The position numbers were made by a program, and so were the translations under genes. Below, piece by piece: positions 35,614 through 46,059 of a stretch of DNA of 55,189 bases; within the stretch, counting starts at the first letter, position 1, and the number at the start of each line of letters is the position of its first letter. A model generated the notes under the pieces. The model saw nothing but the letters and a program-made list of their open reading frames with translations. It was not told where the DNA came from and did not search any database. This stretch comes from Paenibacillus dendritiformis (lineage in GTDB: Bacteria > Bacillota > Bacilli > Paenibacillales > Paenibacillaceae), in assembly GCF_015845845.1 (NCBI RefSeq), contig NZ_LDIG01000205.1, forward strand, positions 1 to 55,189, in the 5' to 3' direction.

Positions 35614-37959
35614 TTATTCCTGTTCGGACATCTGCTTGCGGTATTGCCCCGGCGTCATACCCGTCGTCTTTTTGAACGTGCGAATGAAGTTCTGCACCGA
35701 CGTGTAGCGCAGCTTCCCGGCGATGTCCTGAATGCGCATATCGGTATGTAGGAGCATGTCCTTCGCTTTTTCGATGCGGTACGCAATGACGTAGTCCACG
35801 AAGTTGCACCCGGTATGCTTTTTGAACAAACGGCTGACCTGAAACGTGTTCAGGCCGATGGCGTCGGCGCATTGCTGCAGCGAGATGTCCTGATCATAAT
35901 GGTCATGAATATAGGCGATGACGCGCTCAATCCGTTCGGTATGCTTCGGATGGGCCTGCTCGTCCAGCAGCGTTTTGAGCCGTCCGAACACCTCGGTCAG
36001 GAAGAAGGCTTCCACATCGCCGAGCGTCTGCCGGGCGGCCAGGGTGCTTAGCAGCGTGCGCTGCAGCTCCGGCGTGAACTCCATGCCGTGATGGTGTGCC
36101 ATGCAGCGCAGCATTGAGCCGAGCAGCTGGGAGAAGAAGCCGTGCACCGAATCGACGGAGAAGATGGCGCCTTCCTTCAGCCCCTCCATCAAGTGAATGA
36201 ACTCGGCCCGGGCCGGCTCAAGCTTCGCGGCCTTCAAGCTGTCCAAGATTTTGTACGTCGATTCCGTGATGTCTTCCAGCTGGAAGCTGAGCGCGGGGTC
36301 CAACTCATGGGTGAAGATGGCTTGATCTTCATTCAGCACGAACCGGTAGCGCGAAGCCTGCTCGGCCTGCCGGTAGGCATCGGGCAGCCCGCCGAGCCCT
36401 TGCAGCGAGTAGGAGACGGAGAGCGTCACCGTGAGCTGCAAATAGGTCTCGATCGCATGCAGCAGATCGGCGCTCGCCTGCTTCAATTGATCCGGCTCGA
36501 GCGGCCCGGCATTACAGATGAAGACGGCCAGCTGCCCTGGCTTCATCATGAGCGAATACGCTTGGCCGTACTGTTCTGCCAGCTCCAGCGCCATGTTCTC
36601 GACGGCGAAATAGAGCAGGTACTGATCGTCATGCGGGTATTTCGCGTGCAGCTTCCAAGGATCGAAGGTCAGCAGCATGATAGCAATGTAGGACGCGCTG
36701 CTGCCGTACTGGATGTCTGCCCGCGCCTCATGCTCCTAGATGCTGCCGAGCAAATATTGATGCAGCGTGTGCTGCTCCATTTTGTCGCGATAACGGCTGA
36801 GGCTGCTCTCGAGCTGGCGGTTCTCGCGAATCATCGACTTGATCGCACGGTGCACCTGCTCGATTTCATTGTAGTTGTCCTGACCGCCCCCCTGCTCTGA
36901 CGAGCGGAGCGGCTGTATCGCCTGGGTCAGCTTCCGCACGGGTCGATACAGGCTGGCGGCTGCGCGCAGCGAGAGCAGGGCGGCGACCGCCACGAAGGTT
37001 AAGGAAATGCCGAGGGTCAATCCTTGGACCCGGTCCGCGCTGCGGTTCAGCTCGTCTTCGGCGATGGAGGATATGTAGTACCAGTCCTGATTCCGGGAGG
37101 GCAGGACGCTCAGCACAGAGTCGACCCCGTTCAACCGGGTCCGAATCTGGGCGAGCGGTTCGGCTTTCTTGATTAACTCCAGGTTGTCCGCGCTTATCGT
37201 GCGCCCAATCTGGTTGCGATCGGTGTCGAGCATAATCTGGCCCTGGCCGTTCACGACGAACAGGGAGAGGGTGGAGTAGCTGTTTTTCGCTGACATCTGG
37301 TTGCCGAGCGTATCGGCGTCAAGGTAAGCGATGATCGCGCCAGAGATCGATTTCCTCTCGGTTGAGTCTTCGGCGATGGGCCGGATCAACGTCAGTACGT
37401 TCCGGTCAATGCGATGATTAGCCGGAATGCTGGTGCGAGTGTCGATCCAGACGCCTTGCAGCGAGATATGTCTCGCCCGGTCCAGGGCGAGCGGATCGCG
37501 GAACTCTTCCTCGGTCAGCAAATGATTGTCCGAGGTCAGGATGCGTTCGGATTGGAAGGAATAGAAGTCGAGCTCGACGACATGCTCCATGCCGCTGCGG
37601 ATATTGACGAGCACATTCTGCAGCTGGCGGACAACTTCGGGATGGCGCGGCGACAGCTCTTTCATGGCGAACTGGGCCAGAATGCCGGGATAGGCGCGCT
37701 TGTCGGAATAGGTATATTGAAGAAGCAGTTCATCTATTTTCTTGATCTGATCGTTCATTTTGCTCTGGGCGTGCTGGAGCAGCGTCGTGTTGTAGAGAGT
37801 GGCCTGCTCCCGGATGGTGGCGGTCAGGACATTCGAGATGGTCAGCCCGAGCACGAGCACGGGGATGGTCGCCAACAGCAGCATGGAGATGAGCATCTTT
37901 TGTTTATGGCGGACCGGACGAAGCAGATGGGAGAACTTGTGAGTCTTCGCAGCAAGCAA
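35614..37959 (-). pseudogene. Membrane-anchored AraC-family regulator, interrupted by an in-frame amber codon
   Basis: One continuous reading frame of 781 codons is broken only by TAG at 36736-36738 (codon 408). Upstream: TTG start at 37959 behind AGGAGG, membrane span (LISMLLLATIPVLVLGLTIS), extracellular sensor, second span and HAMP-like linker, ending LHQYLLGSI. Downstream, in the same frame, the text continues EHEARADIQYGS and goes on to a complete AraC DNA-binding domain (DISLQQCADAIGLNTFQVSR and IQDIAGKLRYTSVQNFIRTF). A truncated product would have no DNA-binding domain; internal starts near 36678 could still give the C-terminal half. Convergent with the dead importer it presumably controlled. 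Confidence 0.85.
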
Positions 37960-38020
37960 GGGGCGTGGCCTCCTAACATTTTCAAAATGTCGGGGTAGAT
38001 ATGTTCTAGTATAGCACAAA

Positions 38021-38034
38021 TGAAAGCGCTAACG
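38021..38034. promoter_or_regulatory. cre-like site between divergent regulator and heparinase genes
   Basis: TGAAAGCGCTAACG matches the CcpA consensus TGWAANCGNTNWCA at 13 of 14 positions. It lies 47 bases before the heparinase ATG and 62 before the regulator start, so it may affect both. Confidence 0.55.
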
Positions 38035-38080
38035 TTGGGATTCGGAAGCAGCGCGGCAAAGGAAAAGGAGGCTGTTATTT

Positions 38081-40000
38081 ATGCTGACAGAAAAATATCG
38101 TCCGGACATGATCGCAGCGGCGCTCTCGCCCATTCAACACTATGAACCGGTACCGGCCGCTTCACGGCGGGACGCTTGGCTGGCGTTGGACGATGAGGTC
38201 CGGTCGTTCTGGATTTGTGAGGCAGAGGCCTGCCTCGGCATGGCGTGGCCCGCGCTGCCGGCCACCTTATATATGGATTATGTGCGGACGGGGAACCGCT
38301 CGCGGTATCAGGAGCCCTATTGCGCGCGCCGCAAGGCTTTGGTCCGTCTCGTGCTGGCCGAATGCATGGAATACGGGGGACGCTTCCTGGATGATATCGT
38401 GAACGGCATGTGGTCGATGTGCGAGGAGAGCACCTGGTGCTGGCCGGCTCATCTGAACGGGATCAGGCGCGTGAAGAGCCAATCGCTTCCCGATATCGAT
38501 CGGCCGGTCATCGATCTCGGCGCCGGGGAGACGGCCGCTCTGCTGGCGTGGTCGTACTATGTGCTGCGGGAAGCGTTGGACGAGCATTGCCCGCCGCTGG
38601 GCAAGCGCCTTCGCCGGGAGCTCCAGACGCGCATCCTGGATTCCTATGAGCGGGAGGACGGCTATTGGTGGATGTCGTTCCAGCCGGACCTCCTGATCAA
38701 CAACTGGAATCCATGGTGCAATGCCAACTGCCTGGCCGTGCTGCTGCTTATCGAGGAGAAGGAGGAGCGCCGGGCCGCGCTCGTTCACAAGGCGCTTCGC
38801 AGCCTTGACCGCTTCATCGCCTCCTATGAAGAGGATGGAGGGTGTGATGAAGGCCCCGCTTATTGGGTGCGGGCCGCCGCTTCCCTATATGATGCCCTGC
38901 AGCTGCTGCATGCCGCCACGGATGGCGCGATTGACGTCTTCGACGAGCCGAAAATCCGCAATATGGCGGCTTACATTCTCCATATGCATATCGGTGGAGA
39001 TGCGTATGTCAACTTCGCCGATTCGGCAGCGAGGCTCACCGTTCCTGCCGGTCTGATCGCCCGTTTCGGCCAGGCGGTTGGAGATGCCCGGCTGGAGGCT
39101 TTCGGGCGGCATGTTTATCGCCGGCAGGGAGGGCACCGCTATTGGGAGGGAGAGGAGATTCCGAGCCTGCAGCGGATGCTCTTCGACCTGTTCGCGCTGC
39201 CGGATATGGAAGGGCCTGCAGCGGAACCGCCAGCGCTGCCGCTCAATCGATGGATGCCGGGCGTGGAAGTGATGGTGGCGCGGGAGCGGGGCGACGGCAG
39301 CGGCTGGTTCCTCGCCGCGAAGGGCGGCCATAATGACGAGAGCCACAACCATAACGACATCGGCAGCTTCATCGTCTATGCCGATCAATGCCCGTTGTGG
39401 ATCGATGCCGGCGTCGGGACCTACACGGCGAAAACGTTCAGCCGGGAACGGTATTCGATCTGGACGATGCAGTCCGGGTATCATAATGTTCCGACCATGA
39501 ACGGAACGGAGCAAGCGGCGGGGCGGGTTTTCCGTTCGGGTGAAGTCCGCCATGAAGCGGAGGACGGATTGTCGCGCCTGACGGTCGACATCGCCCCGGC
39601 CTATCCCGCCGCTTCCGGCATCTCGCGGTGGACGCGAACGTTTACGCTGCTGCGGGAGCCAGCGGGGGGAAGCGGACAAGGCGAGTCTGATTCCGCCTCC
39701 TGCATCATCGTGGAAGAGGCGGTGAAGCTGGAGGAGCCAAACAGCGATGTGACGTTGAATTGGATGTGCGCCTATGCGCCGCGCTTCATGTCCGGACGCG
39801 TGATTTTGGTGGACGAAGCCGGAAGAGAGAAGGCATGCATGTCGTATGACGAGACGCTGTGGAATACCCGAGTGGAGCGGATCGCGCTGGAAGACGAGCG
39901 GCTATGTACAACATGGGGCGATACGATTTATCGGGTACGCCTTACGGCAAAGCGTCCGATTCATGAGGATAGCTGGCGGTTTGTGCTGAAGAAGCAGTAG
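38081..40000 (+). CDS. Heparinase II/III-family polysaccharide lyase-like protein
   Basis: A 639-residue protein with an N-terminal alpha/alpha-toroid-like region (about 60-380; Trp- and Tyr-rich, e.g. NNWNPWCNANCLAVLLL) and the C-terminal heparinase II/III beta-sandwich (about 390-620) with ESHNHNDIGSFIVYAD and LWIDAGVGTYTAKTF, the conserved active-site and metal-site stretches. No signal peptide is visible, so it probably acts in the cytoplasm on imported uronic-acid-containing oligosaccharides. AAAGGAGG precedes ATG. Its neighbours, an importer and regulator, are both broken. Exact substrate is unknown. Confidence 0.85.
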   Translation: MLTEKYRPDMIAAALSPIQHYEPVPAASRRDAWLALDDEVRSFWICEAEACLGMAWPALPATLYMDYVRTGNRSRYQEPYCARRKALVRLVLAECMEYGGRFLDDIVNGMWSMCEESTWCWPAHLNGIRRVKSQSLPDIDRPVIDLGAGETAALLAWSYYVLREALDEHCPPLGKRLRRELQTRILDSYEREDGYWWMSFQPDLLINNWNPWCNANCLAVLLLIEEKEERRAALVHKALRSLDRFIASYEEDGGCDEGPAYWVRAAASLYDALQLLHAATDGAIDVFDEPKIRNMAAYILHMHIGGDAYVNFADSAARLTVPAGLIARFGQAVGDARLEAFGRHVYRRQGGHRYWEGEEIPSLQRMLFDLFALPDMEGPAAEPPALPLNRWMPGVEVMVARERGDGSGWFLAAKGGHNDESHNHNDIGSFIVYADQCPLWIDAGVGTYTAKTFSRERYSIWTMQSGYHNVPTMNGTEQAAGRVFRSGEVRHEAEDGLSRLTVDIAPAYPAASGISRWTRTFTLLREPAGGSGQGESDSASCIIVEEAVKLEEPNSDVTLNWMCAYAPRFMSGRVILVDEAGREKACMSYDETLWNTRVERIALEDERLCTTWGDTIYRVRLTAKRPIHEDSWRFVLKKQ

Positions 40001-40065
40001 GCCGAGAAGCCGGGGACACGCAAGCCAACGGATTCTGTGGGAAGGAGCGCGTTACGCAGACAGCA

Positions 40066-40098
40066 AAAAAGACGGCCTCTCGGCCGTCTTTCTTTTTT
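40066..40098. terminator. Terminator after the heparinase-like gene
   Basis: AAAAAA-GACGGCC-TCTC-GGCCGTC-TTTCTTTTTT: perfect 7-bp stem with A-run before and T-run after, able to work from both sides. Confidence 0.9.
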
Positions 40099-40225
40099 CA
40101 GGGAAAACGAAAAAACATCCGTCCCCGGCTCCCTATGCGGAAGGAGCGGTTCAAGATGTTCTGTAATGTCTGTAGGCTATTCATAAATATGCCGCTTCAT
40201 ATCAAAGGCATCATCAAGATGCTAA

Positions 40226-40300
40226 TGGCGCGCCCGCAAGGAATCGAACCTTGATCTCAGGCTCCGGAGGCCTACGTCATATCCATTGGACCACGGGCGC
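40226..40300 (-). tRNA. tRNA-Arg (anticodon CCG)
   Basis: The minus strand folds as a full cloverleaf: acceptor GCGCCCG / CGGGCGC, anticodon stem TAGGC / GCCTG around loop CTCCGGA (anticodon CCG, reading CGG), and T-arm with GGTTCGATTCC. Discriminator G and an encoded CCA end are present. It is a single gene, not part of a cluster. Confidence 0.95.
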
Positions 40301-40414
40301 ACAATCAGAAGACGCAAAATTTATTATAGTGGATAGGCCACCGGAATGCAAGAGTAAAATATATGAAATGAAATAAGACCCGATAAAGACAGGCAGCGAA
40401 CGCCAGAAACCGGC

Positions 40415-40729
40415 TCAGGTTGTCAGGCGGAGTCCGATAATGCCGACCACGATCAGCGCCAGGAAGAAAAATTGCTTCCGGGTATATTTCTCCTTGAACC
40501 AGAACAAGCTGACGAGCGTAATCCCGACGGCTCCCACGCCGGCCCAGACCGCATACGCGACTCCGGAAGGGATGACGCTCATCGCATGGGTCAACAAATA
40601 AATGGAGGCGACGAGACCGAGCGTGATGATGACAAGCGGCGTCTTTTTCTTGAAGCCATCGGCATATTTCATCGCGATCACCGAAATGATCTCCTCCAGT
40701 CCCGACAGGATTAAATAAAACCAGGCCAT
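40415..40729 (-). CDS. SMR-family small multidrug resistance protein, second partner
   Basis: A 104-residue membrane protein with four helices. It carries the SMR Glu in helix 1 (LSGLEEIISVIAMKYADGF) and GVAYAVWAGVGAVGITLV in helix 3. Starts by sharing one base with the stop of the upstream SMR gene (TAATG), so the two are co-translated; paired SMRs such as YkkC/YkkD act as heterodimers in drug or guanidinium export. Which substrate applies here is unknown. No ATPase or regulator gene is linked. Confidence 0.88.
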   Translation of the reverse strand: MAWFYLILSGLEEIISVIAMKYADGFKKKTPLVIITLGLVASIYLLTHAMSVIPSGVAYAVWAGVGAVGITLVSLFWFKEKYTRKQFFFLALIVVGIIGLRLTT

Positions 40730-41073
40730 TAGGACTCTCTCCTTTCGCTGTTCCCGCTATCCTCGCGGTTCGGGGTCGACAGCTTCATGCCGATGATCCC
40801 GGTCAGCAGCACGAGCAGGAACGTAATCTGCAGCCCATTGAACGCTTCCCCCAGATAGATGCTGGCCGCATAAGTGCCGATCGTGCCGATGCCGACGAAT
40901 ACGGTATAGGCGATGGCGACGTTCAGCCTCCGGTAGGACTGGATAAGCAATAGGTAGCTGACCGTAATGAGTATAATAACGCCGATCCATTCCCATGTCG
41001 TTGATGCGTATTTCAGACCGGAAGCCCACACAATCTCCATTAAGGCGGCGACAAGAACAAGCAGCCAAGCCAT
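40729..41073 (-). CDS. SMR-family small multidrug resistance protein, first partner
   Basis: A 114-residue, four-helix membrane protein beginning MAWLLVLVAALMEIVWASGLKY without its first residues in doubt: helix-1 Glu14 is the proton/substrate-binding residue of the family. AIAYTVFVGIGTIGTYAA is the helix-3 pattern. The ATG at 41073 follows AGGAGGT; the longer frame from 41106 lacks support. Expression appears to be controlled by the operator at 41217-41233. Confidence 0.88.
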   Translation of the reverse strand: MAWLLVLVAALMEIVWASGLKYASTTWEWIGVIILITVSYLLLIQSYRRLNVAIAYTVFVGIGTIGTYAASIYLGEAFNGLQITFLLVLLTGIIGMKLSTPNREDSGNSERRES

Positions 41074-41103
41074 AATAAAACCTCCTGTTGTCTTACATGA
41101 TGC

Positions 41104-41150
41104 CAATGCAGAGGGCCATTCATGCCTGAGAATGGTTTACTGCATGGAAC
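41104..41150 (-). other. Large stem-loop in the SMR leader
   Basis: The transcribed strand pairs CCATGCAG with CTGCATTGG and, inside, CCATTC with GAATGG, leaving an 8-nt loop. It lies between promoter and ribosome site. No ligand-binding consensus is recognised. Confidence 0.45.
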
Positions 41151-41216
41151 GTTTTGATGAAGGGCAGATGGCCTCCCCTGGACAGTGCGGATAACTCGGG
41201 AGTGCCTCCAACATCA

Positions 41217-41263
41217 AATGACTGACTGTCATTCATTTTACATCAACATTGATTTTTCGTAAA
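41217..41263 (-). promoter_or_regulatory. SMR promoter with TetR-type operator
   Basis: Minus strand TTTACG (41263-41258), 17-base spacer, TAAAAT (41240-41235). AATGAC-TGACT-GTCATT at 41217-41233 is a perfect 6+6 inverted repeat beginning right after the -10, over the expected start site: the layout of a TetR-family repressor site. No tetR gene is in the window. The following 41264-41430 holds a CCTGAATC / GATTCAGG hairpin (41272-41305) and no gene. Confidence 0.6.
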
Positions 41264-41430
41264 GGCCATCCCCTGAATCTATACGGTTCCTTTGCCGGAT
41301 TCAGGCCTTCTCTTGTCCAAAAGGGGGGATAATGGGTAAGAATAAGACAGTCGAAGAATATAAATGCCCATCGGCTTGGCAATACAATGAATAAGTTGTT
41401 CTTTCCTTGCCCATTATAGAGGCTGGATAC

Positions 41431-41505
41431 TTGCAAGTTGCTCGATTATTCGCTAGAATAATGGTGGGACACAAATCGTTGCGATGGGACGTTTTTGGTC
41501 CAATG
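41431..41505 (+). promoter_or_regulatory. cggR promoter and CggR operator
   Basis: TTGCAA (41431-41436), 17-base spacer, TAGAAT (41454-41459). Immediately downstream GGGAC occurs at 41466 and 41486, the second within GGGACGTTTTTGGTCC, which is close to the B. subtilis CggR operator half (GGGACGTTTTTTGTC). As there, the operator sits after the transcription start so bound CggR would block elongation; fructose-1,6-bisphosphate relieves it. Confidence 0.8.
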
Positions 41506-41533
41506 GTTGGTTACGGAGCAGGAGTGGAGAGAA

Positions 41534-42589
41534 ATGCGTGATTGGTTACAATTACAGAAACGACTGCTGCCCGAACTCATCGAACTGTTGAAGAAGCGTT
41601 ATACCATCCTGCATCAGATCATGTTGTCCGACTGTATTGGCAGGAGGACGCTCGCCACGTCATTGCAGATGACCGAGCGCGTGCTGCGGGCGGAGACGGA
41701 CCTGCTGAAGGCGCAGGGCCTGATCGAGATCGACAGCATGGGCATGCGCATCAGCGAAGAAGGCAGGCAGCTTGTCCGCCAGTTGGAGCCCTTGATGGGC
41801 GAACTGCTCGGCATGCGCCATCTGGAGGAGAGCCTCCGGCAAGCCTTCGGACTGAGTCAGGTCATCGTCGTGCCCGGCGATTCGGATGTGTCGCCCGCCG
41901 TGAAGGATGAATTGGGCACGGCAGCATGCAGCGCTCTCAGCAGCGTCATGGGCAAGGAAGATGTGGTCGCGGTGACCGGCGGCTCCACATTGGCTGCGGT
42001 GGCAGATCAATTGACGAGCGCCACACCATGGAAGGGCAACTGGTTCGTACCGGCCCGAGGGGGACTGGGCGAGAGCCTGGAATATCAGGCGAATACGATT
42101 GCCTCGACGATGGCCAAGCGCGTAGGAGCTCAATACCGGCTGCTTCATGTGCCCGATCAATTGAGCGAAGAAGCGTACCAATCGTTGAAGCAGGAGCCCA
42201 ATATTCAGGAGATTCTGCGGGTAATCCGGCAAGCGCGCATCGTCGTGCATGGCATCGGAGACGCCCAAGTGATGGCGGCGCGCCGGAAGGTGGACGAAGC
42301 CACGCGGGAAGAATTGAAGCGCCAGGGAGCTGTCGCCGAAGCGCTGGGGTATTACTTCGACCGGGATGGCCGCGTCGTACATACGATGTTGTCTCTGGGC
42401 CTTCGCCTGGAGGACATTACGCGTACCGAAGTGGTAATCGCCGTCGCGGGCGGGAAGAGCAAGGGCGAAGCCATTGCCGCCGTGCTGCGCCACGGGCATG
42501 AAGACATTCTGGTCATCGATGAAGCGGCAGCGGTTGAAGTATTGAAGCATAGTGGTCTCGATGTGCCTACGGGCCGTCTTGAGCAATAA
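41534..42589 (+). CDS. cggR: Central glycolytic genes regulator CggR (SorC family)
   Basis: A 351-residue repressor. N-terminal winged helix (LLKKRYTILHQIMLSDCIGRRTLATSLQMTERVLRAE, about residues 19-55) and a C-terminal sugar-phosphate-binding domain with VAVTGGSTLAAVAD and the isomerase-like lid. It represses the gapA operon when glycolytic intermediates are low. ATG 41534 follows GGAGTGGAGAGAA; the upstream TTG 41495 lies inside the operator and is rejected. First gene of the glycolytic operon. Confidence 0.93.
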   Translation: MRDWLQLQKRLLPELIELLKKRYTILHQIMLSDCIGRRTLATSLQMTERVLRAETDLLKAQGLIEIDSMGMRISEEGRQLVRQLEPLMGELLGMRHLEESLRQAFGLSQVIVVPGDSDVSPAVKDELGTAACSALSSVMGKEDVVAVTGGSTLAAVADQLTSATPWKGNWFVPARGGLGESLEYQANTIASTMAKRVGAQYRLLHVPDQLSEEAYQSLKQEPNIQEILRVIRQARIVVHGIGDAQVMAARRKVDEATREELKRQGAVAEALGYYFDRDGRVVHTMLSLGLRLEDITRTEVVIAVAGGKSKGEAIAAVLRHGHEDILVIDEAAAVEVLKHSGLDVPTGRLEQ

Positions 42590-42606
42590 AAATCAAATCT
42601 ACTTAG

Positions 42607-43629
<1,023 letters not shown>

Positions 43630-43645
43630 TCGCATAGCATTGACA

Positions 43646-43681
43646 ATCAAAGAGGAGTAACCGCAAGGGCTCCTCTTTGAT
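43646..43681 (+). other. Strong stem-loop after gapA
   Basis: Perfect 12-bp stem ATCAAAGAGGAG / CTCCTCTTTGAT with no T-run behind it. Probably an mRNA processing or stability element, or a leaky terminator, separating cggR-gapA from pgk. The rest of 43682-44063 is purine-rich, contains a UUCG-capped hairpin GCTGC-TTCG-GCAGC (43954-43967), and has no credible gene. Confidence 0.6.
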
Positions 43682-44063
43682 CCATGCATACGTGCGCGCA
43701 AGGCATATCGAGAACCTGACCGAACAGATACAAGAACGAATAGAGAAGCCGGGCATGAACGCACAGATCCGGCGCAGAACGATAGATAGAGACGCTCCTG
43801 CTGGATCCATCCGTTGGGCCGGGACAGGGCGGCAGGGCTGGAGAGAGCCCATGAACATTCCATCAGGAATATGAACTGAACCGTACAAGATATAAAATAG
43901 ATAGAGAACGCTTAGATTAGAAAGAGACAGAACCGAAAGAGATACAGAGCGAAGCTGCTTCGGCAGCACCGCATACCGGACAGAGAACAGAACCGTATGG
44001 AGCCGGTGAACGCAAGCTTCTCGGAGAGAGGCCCGTTCATACGAGTGATAGGAGGAACGCGAG

Positions 44064-45245
44064 ATGAACAAGAAAAGCGTGCGTGACATCGATGTAAAAG
44101 GCAAGCGCGTATTCGTGCGGGTTGACTTCAACGTGCCGCTGGAAGACGGCAAGATTACCGACGACACCCGGATTCGCGAGACATTGCCTACGATTCAGTA
44201 TTTGGCGGAGCAAGGCGCCAAGATTATTTTGGCGAGCCACCTGGGACGTCCGAAAGGCGAGGTGGTCGAGTCGATGCGTCTGACGCCTGCGGCGAACCGT
44301 CTGAGCGAACTGCTCGGCAAGCCGGTGAAGAAGCTGGATGAGTCGATCGGCGAGCAGGTGCAAGCGGAGATCAACCGCATGAACGACGGCGATATTGTCG
44401 TGTTGGAGAACGTTCGCTTCCACAAAGGCGAAGAGAAGAACGATCCGGAACTGGCCAAGGCATTCGCGGCGCTTGCGGACGTGTATGTAAACGACGCCTT
44501 CGGTGCGGCGCACCGGGCGCATGCTTCGACCGAAGGCATCGCCCATCATCTGCCAGCCGTATCCGGCCTGCTGATGGAGAAGGAATTGTCGGTATTGGGC
44601 AAGGCGTTGTCCAATCCGGAACGTCCGTTTACTTCGATTATCGGCGGATCCAAAGTCAAAGACAAAATCGACGTCATCAACAAAATGCTGGAAATTTCGG
44701 ACAACGTGATTATCGGCGGCGGTCTGGCTTACACTTTCTTCAAAGCGCAAGGCTATGAGATCGGCAAATCCCTGTGCGACAATGAGAAGCTGGATGTCGC
44801 GCTCGGCTTCATGGAGAAGGCGAAGCAGCTCGGCAAGAAATTCTATCTGCCGGTCGATATCGTCGTAACCGATGACTTCAGCGCCGATGCCAACACGAAG
44901 GTCGTCTCCGTAGACGAGATCCCGGCGGATTGGGAAGGCATTGACATCGGGCCGAAGACACGCGAAATCTATGCGGATGTTATCAAAAACTCCAAGCTGA
45001 TCGTATGGAACGGACCAATGGGCGTGTTCGAGATCGAACCGTTCTCTCACGGAACGCGCGCGGTCGCTCAAGCTTGCGCCGAGACCGAAGGCTATACGGT
45101 CATCGGCGGCGGCGATTCCGCGGCGGCGGTAGAGAAATTCCATCTGAAAGACAAGATGGATCATATCTCGACCGGCGGCGGCGCGTCCCTGGAATTCATG
45201 GAAGGCAAGCAATTGCCTGGCGTAGTGGCATTGAACGATAAGTAA
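44064..45245 (+). CDS. pgk: Phosphoglycerate kinase
   Basis: Makes ATP from 1,3-bisphosphoglycerate; 393 residues. [19 protein letters not shown] (substrate site), [11 protein letters not shown] and the C-terminal nucleotide site [12 protein letters not shown] are all present. GGAGGAACGCGAG precedes ATG. It lies 434 bases after gapA, unusually far for this operon. Confidence 0.97.
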   Translation: MNKKSVRDIDVKGKRVFVRVDFNVPLEDGKITDDTRIRETLPTIQYLAEQGAKIILASHLGRPKGEVVESMRLTPAANRLSELLGKPVKKLDESIGEQVQAEINRMNDGDIVVLENVRFHKGEEKNDPELAKAFAALADVYVNDAFGAAHRAHASTEGIAHHLPAVSGLLMEKELSVLGKALSNPERPFTSIIGGSKVKDKIDVINKMLEISDNVIIGGGLAYTFFKAQGYEIGKSLCDNEKLDVALGFMEKAKQLGKKFYLPVDIVVTDDFSADANTKVVSVDEIPADWEGIDIGPKTREIYADVIKNSKLIVWNGPMGVFEIEPFSHGTRAVAQACAETEGYTVIGGGDSAAAVEKFHLKDKMDHISTGGGASLEFMEGKQLPGVVALNDK

Positions 45246-45299
45246 GGAAGTGAAGCGGCAGCGGCGTTCCCGCCGCTTCTGCTGTGCAGAAGGAGTTGA

Positions 45300-46058
<759 letters not shown>

Positions 46059-46059
46059 G

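Noticed and set aside
36736-36738. Programmed amber read-through or pyrrolysine in the AraC regulator
   Set aside because: No reason to expect pyrrolysine machinery, and neighbouring genes carry other inactivating lesions; a nonsense mutation is simpler.
43677-43874. 65-codon ORF between gapA and pgk
   Set aside because: No ribosome site, low-complexity Arg-rich product, overlaps the stem-loop.
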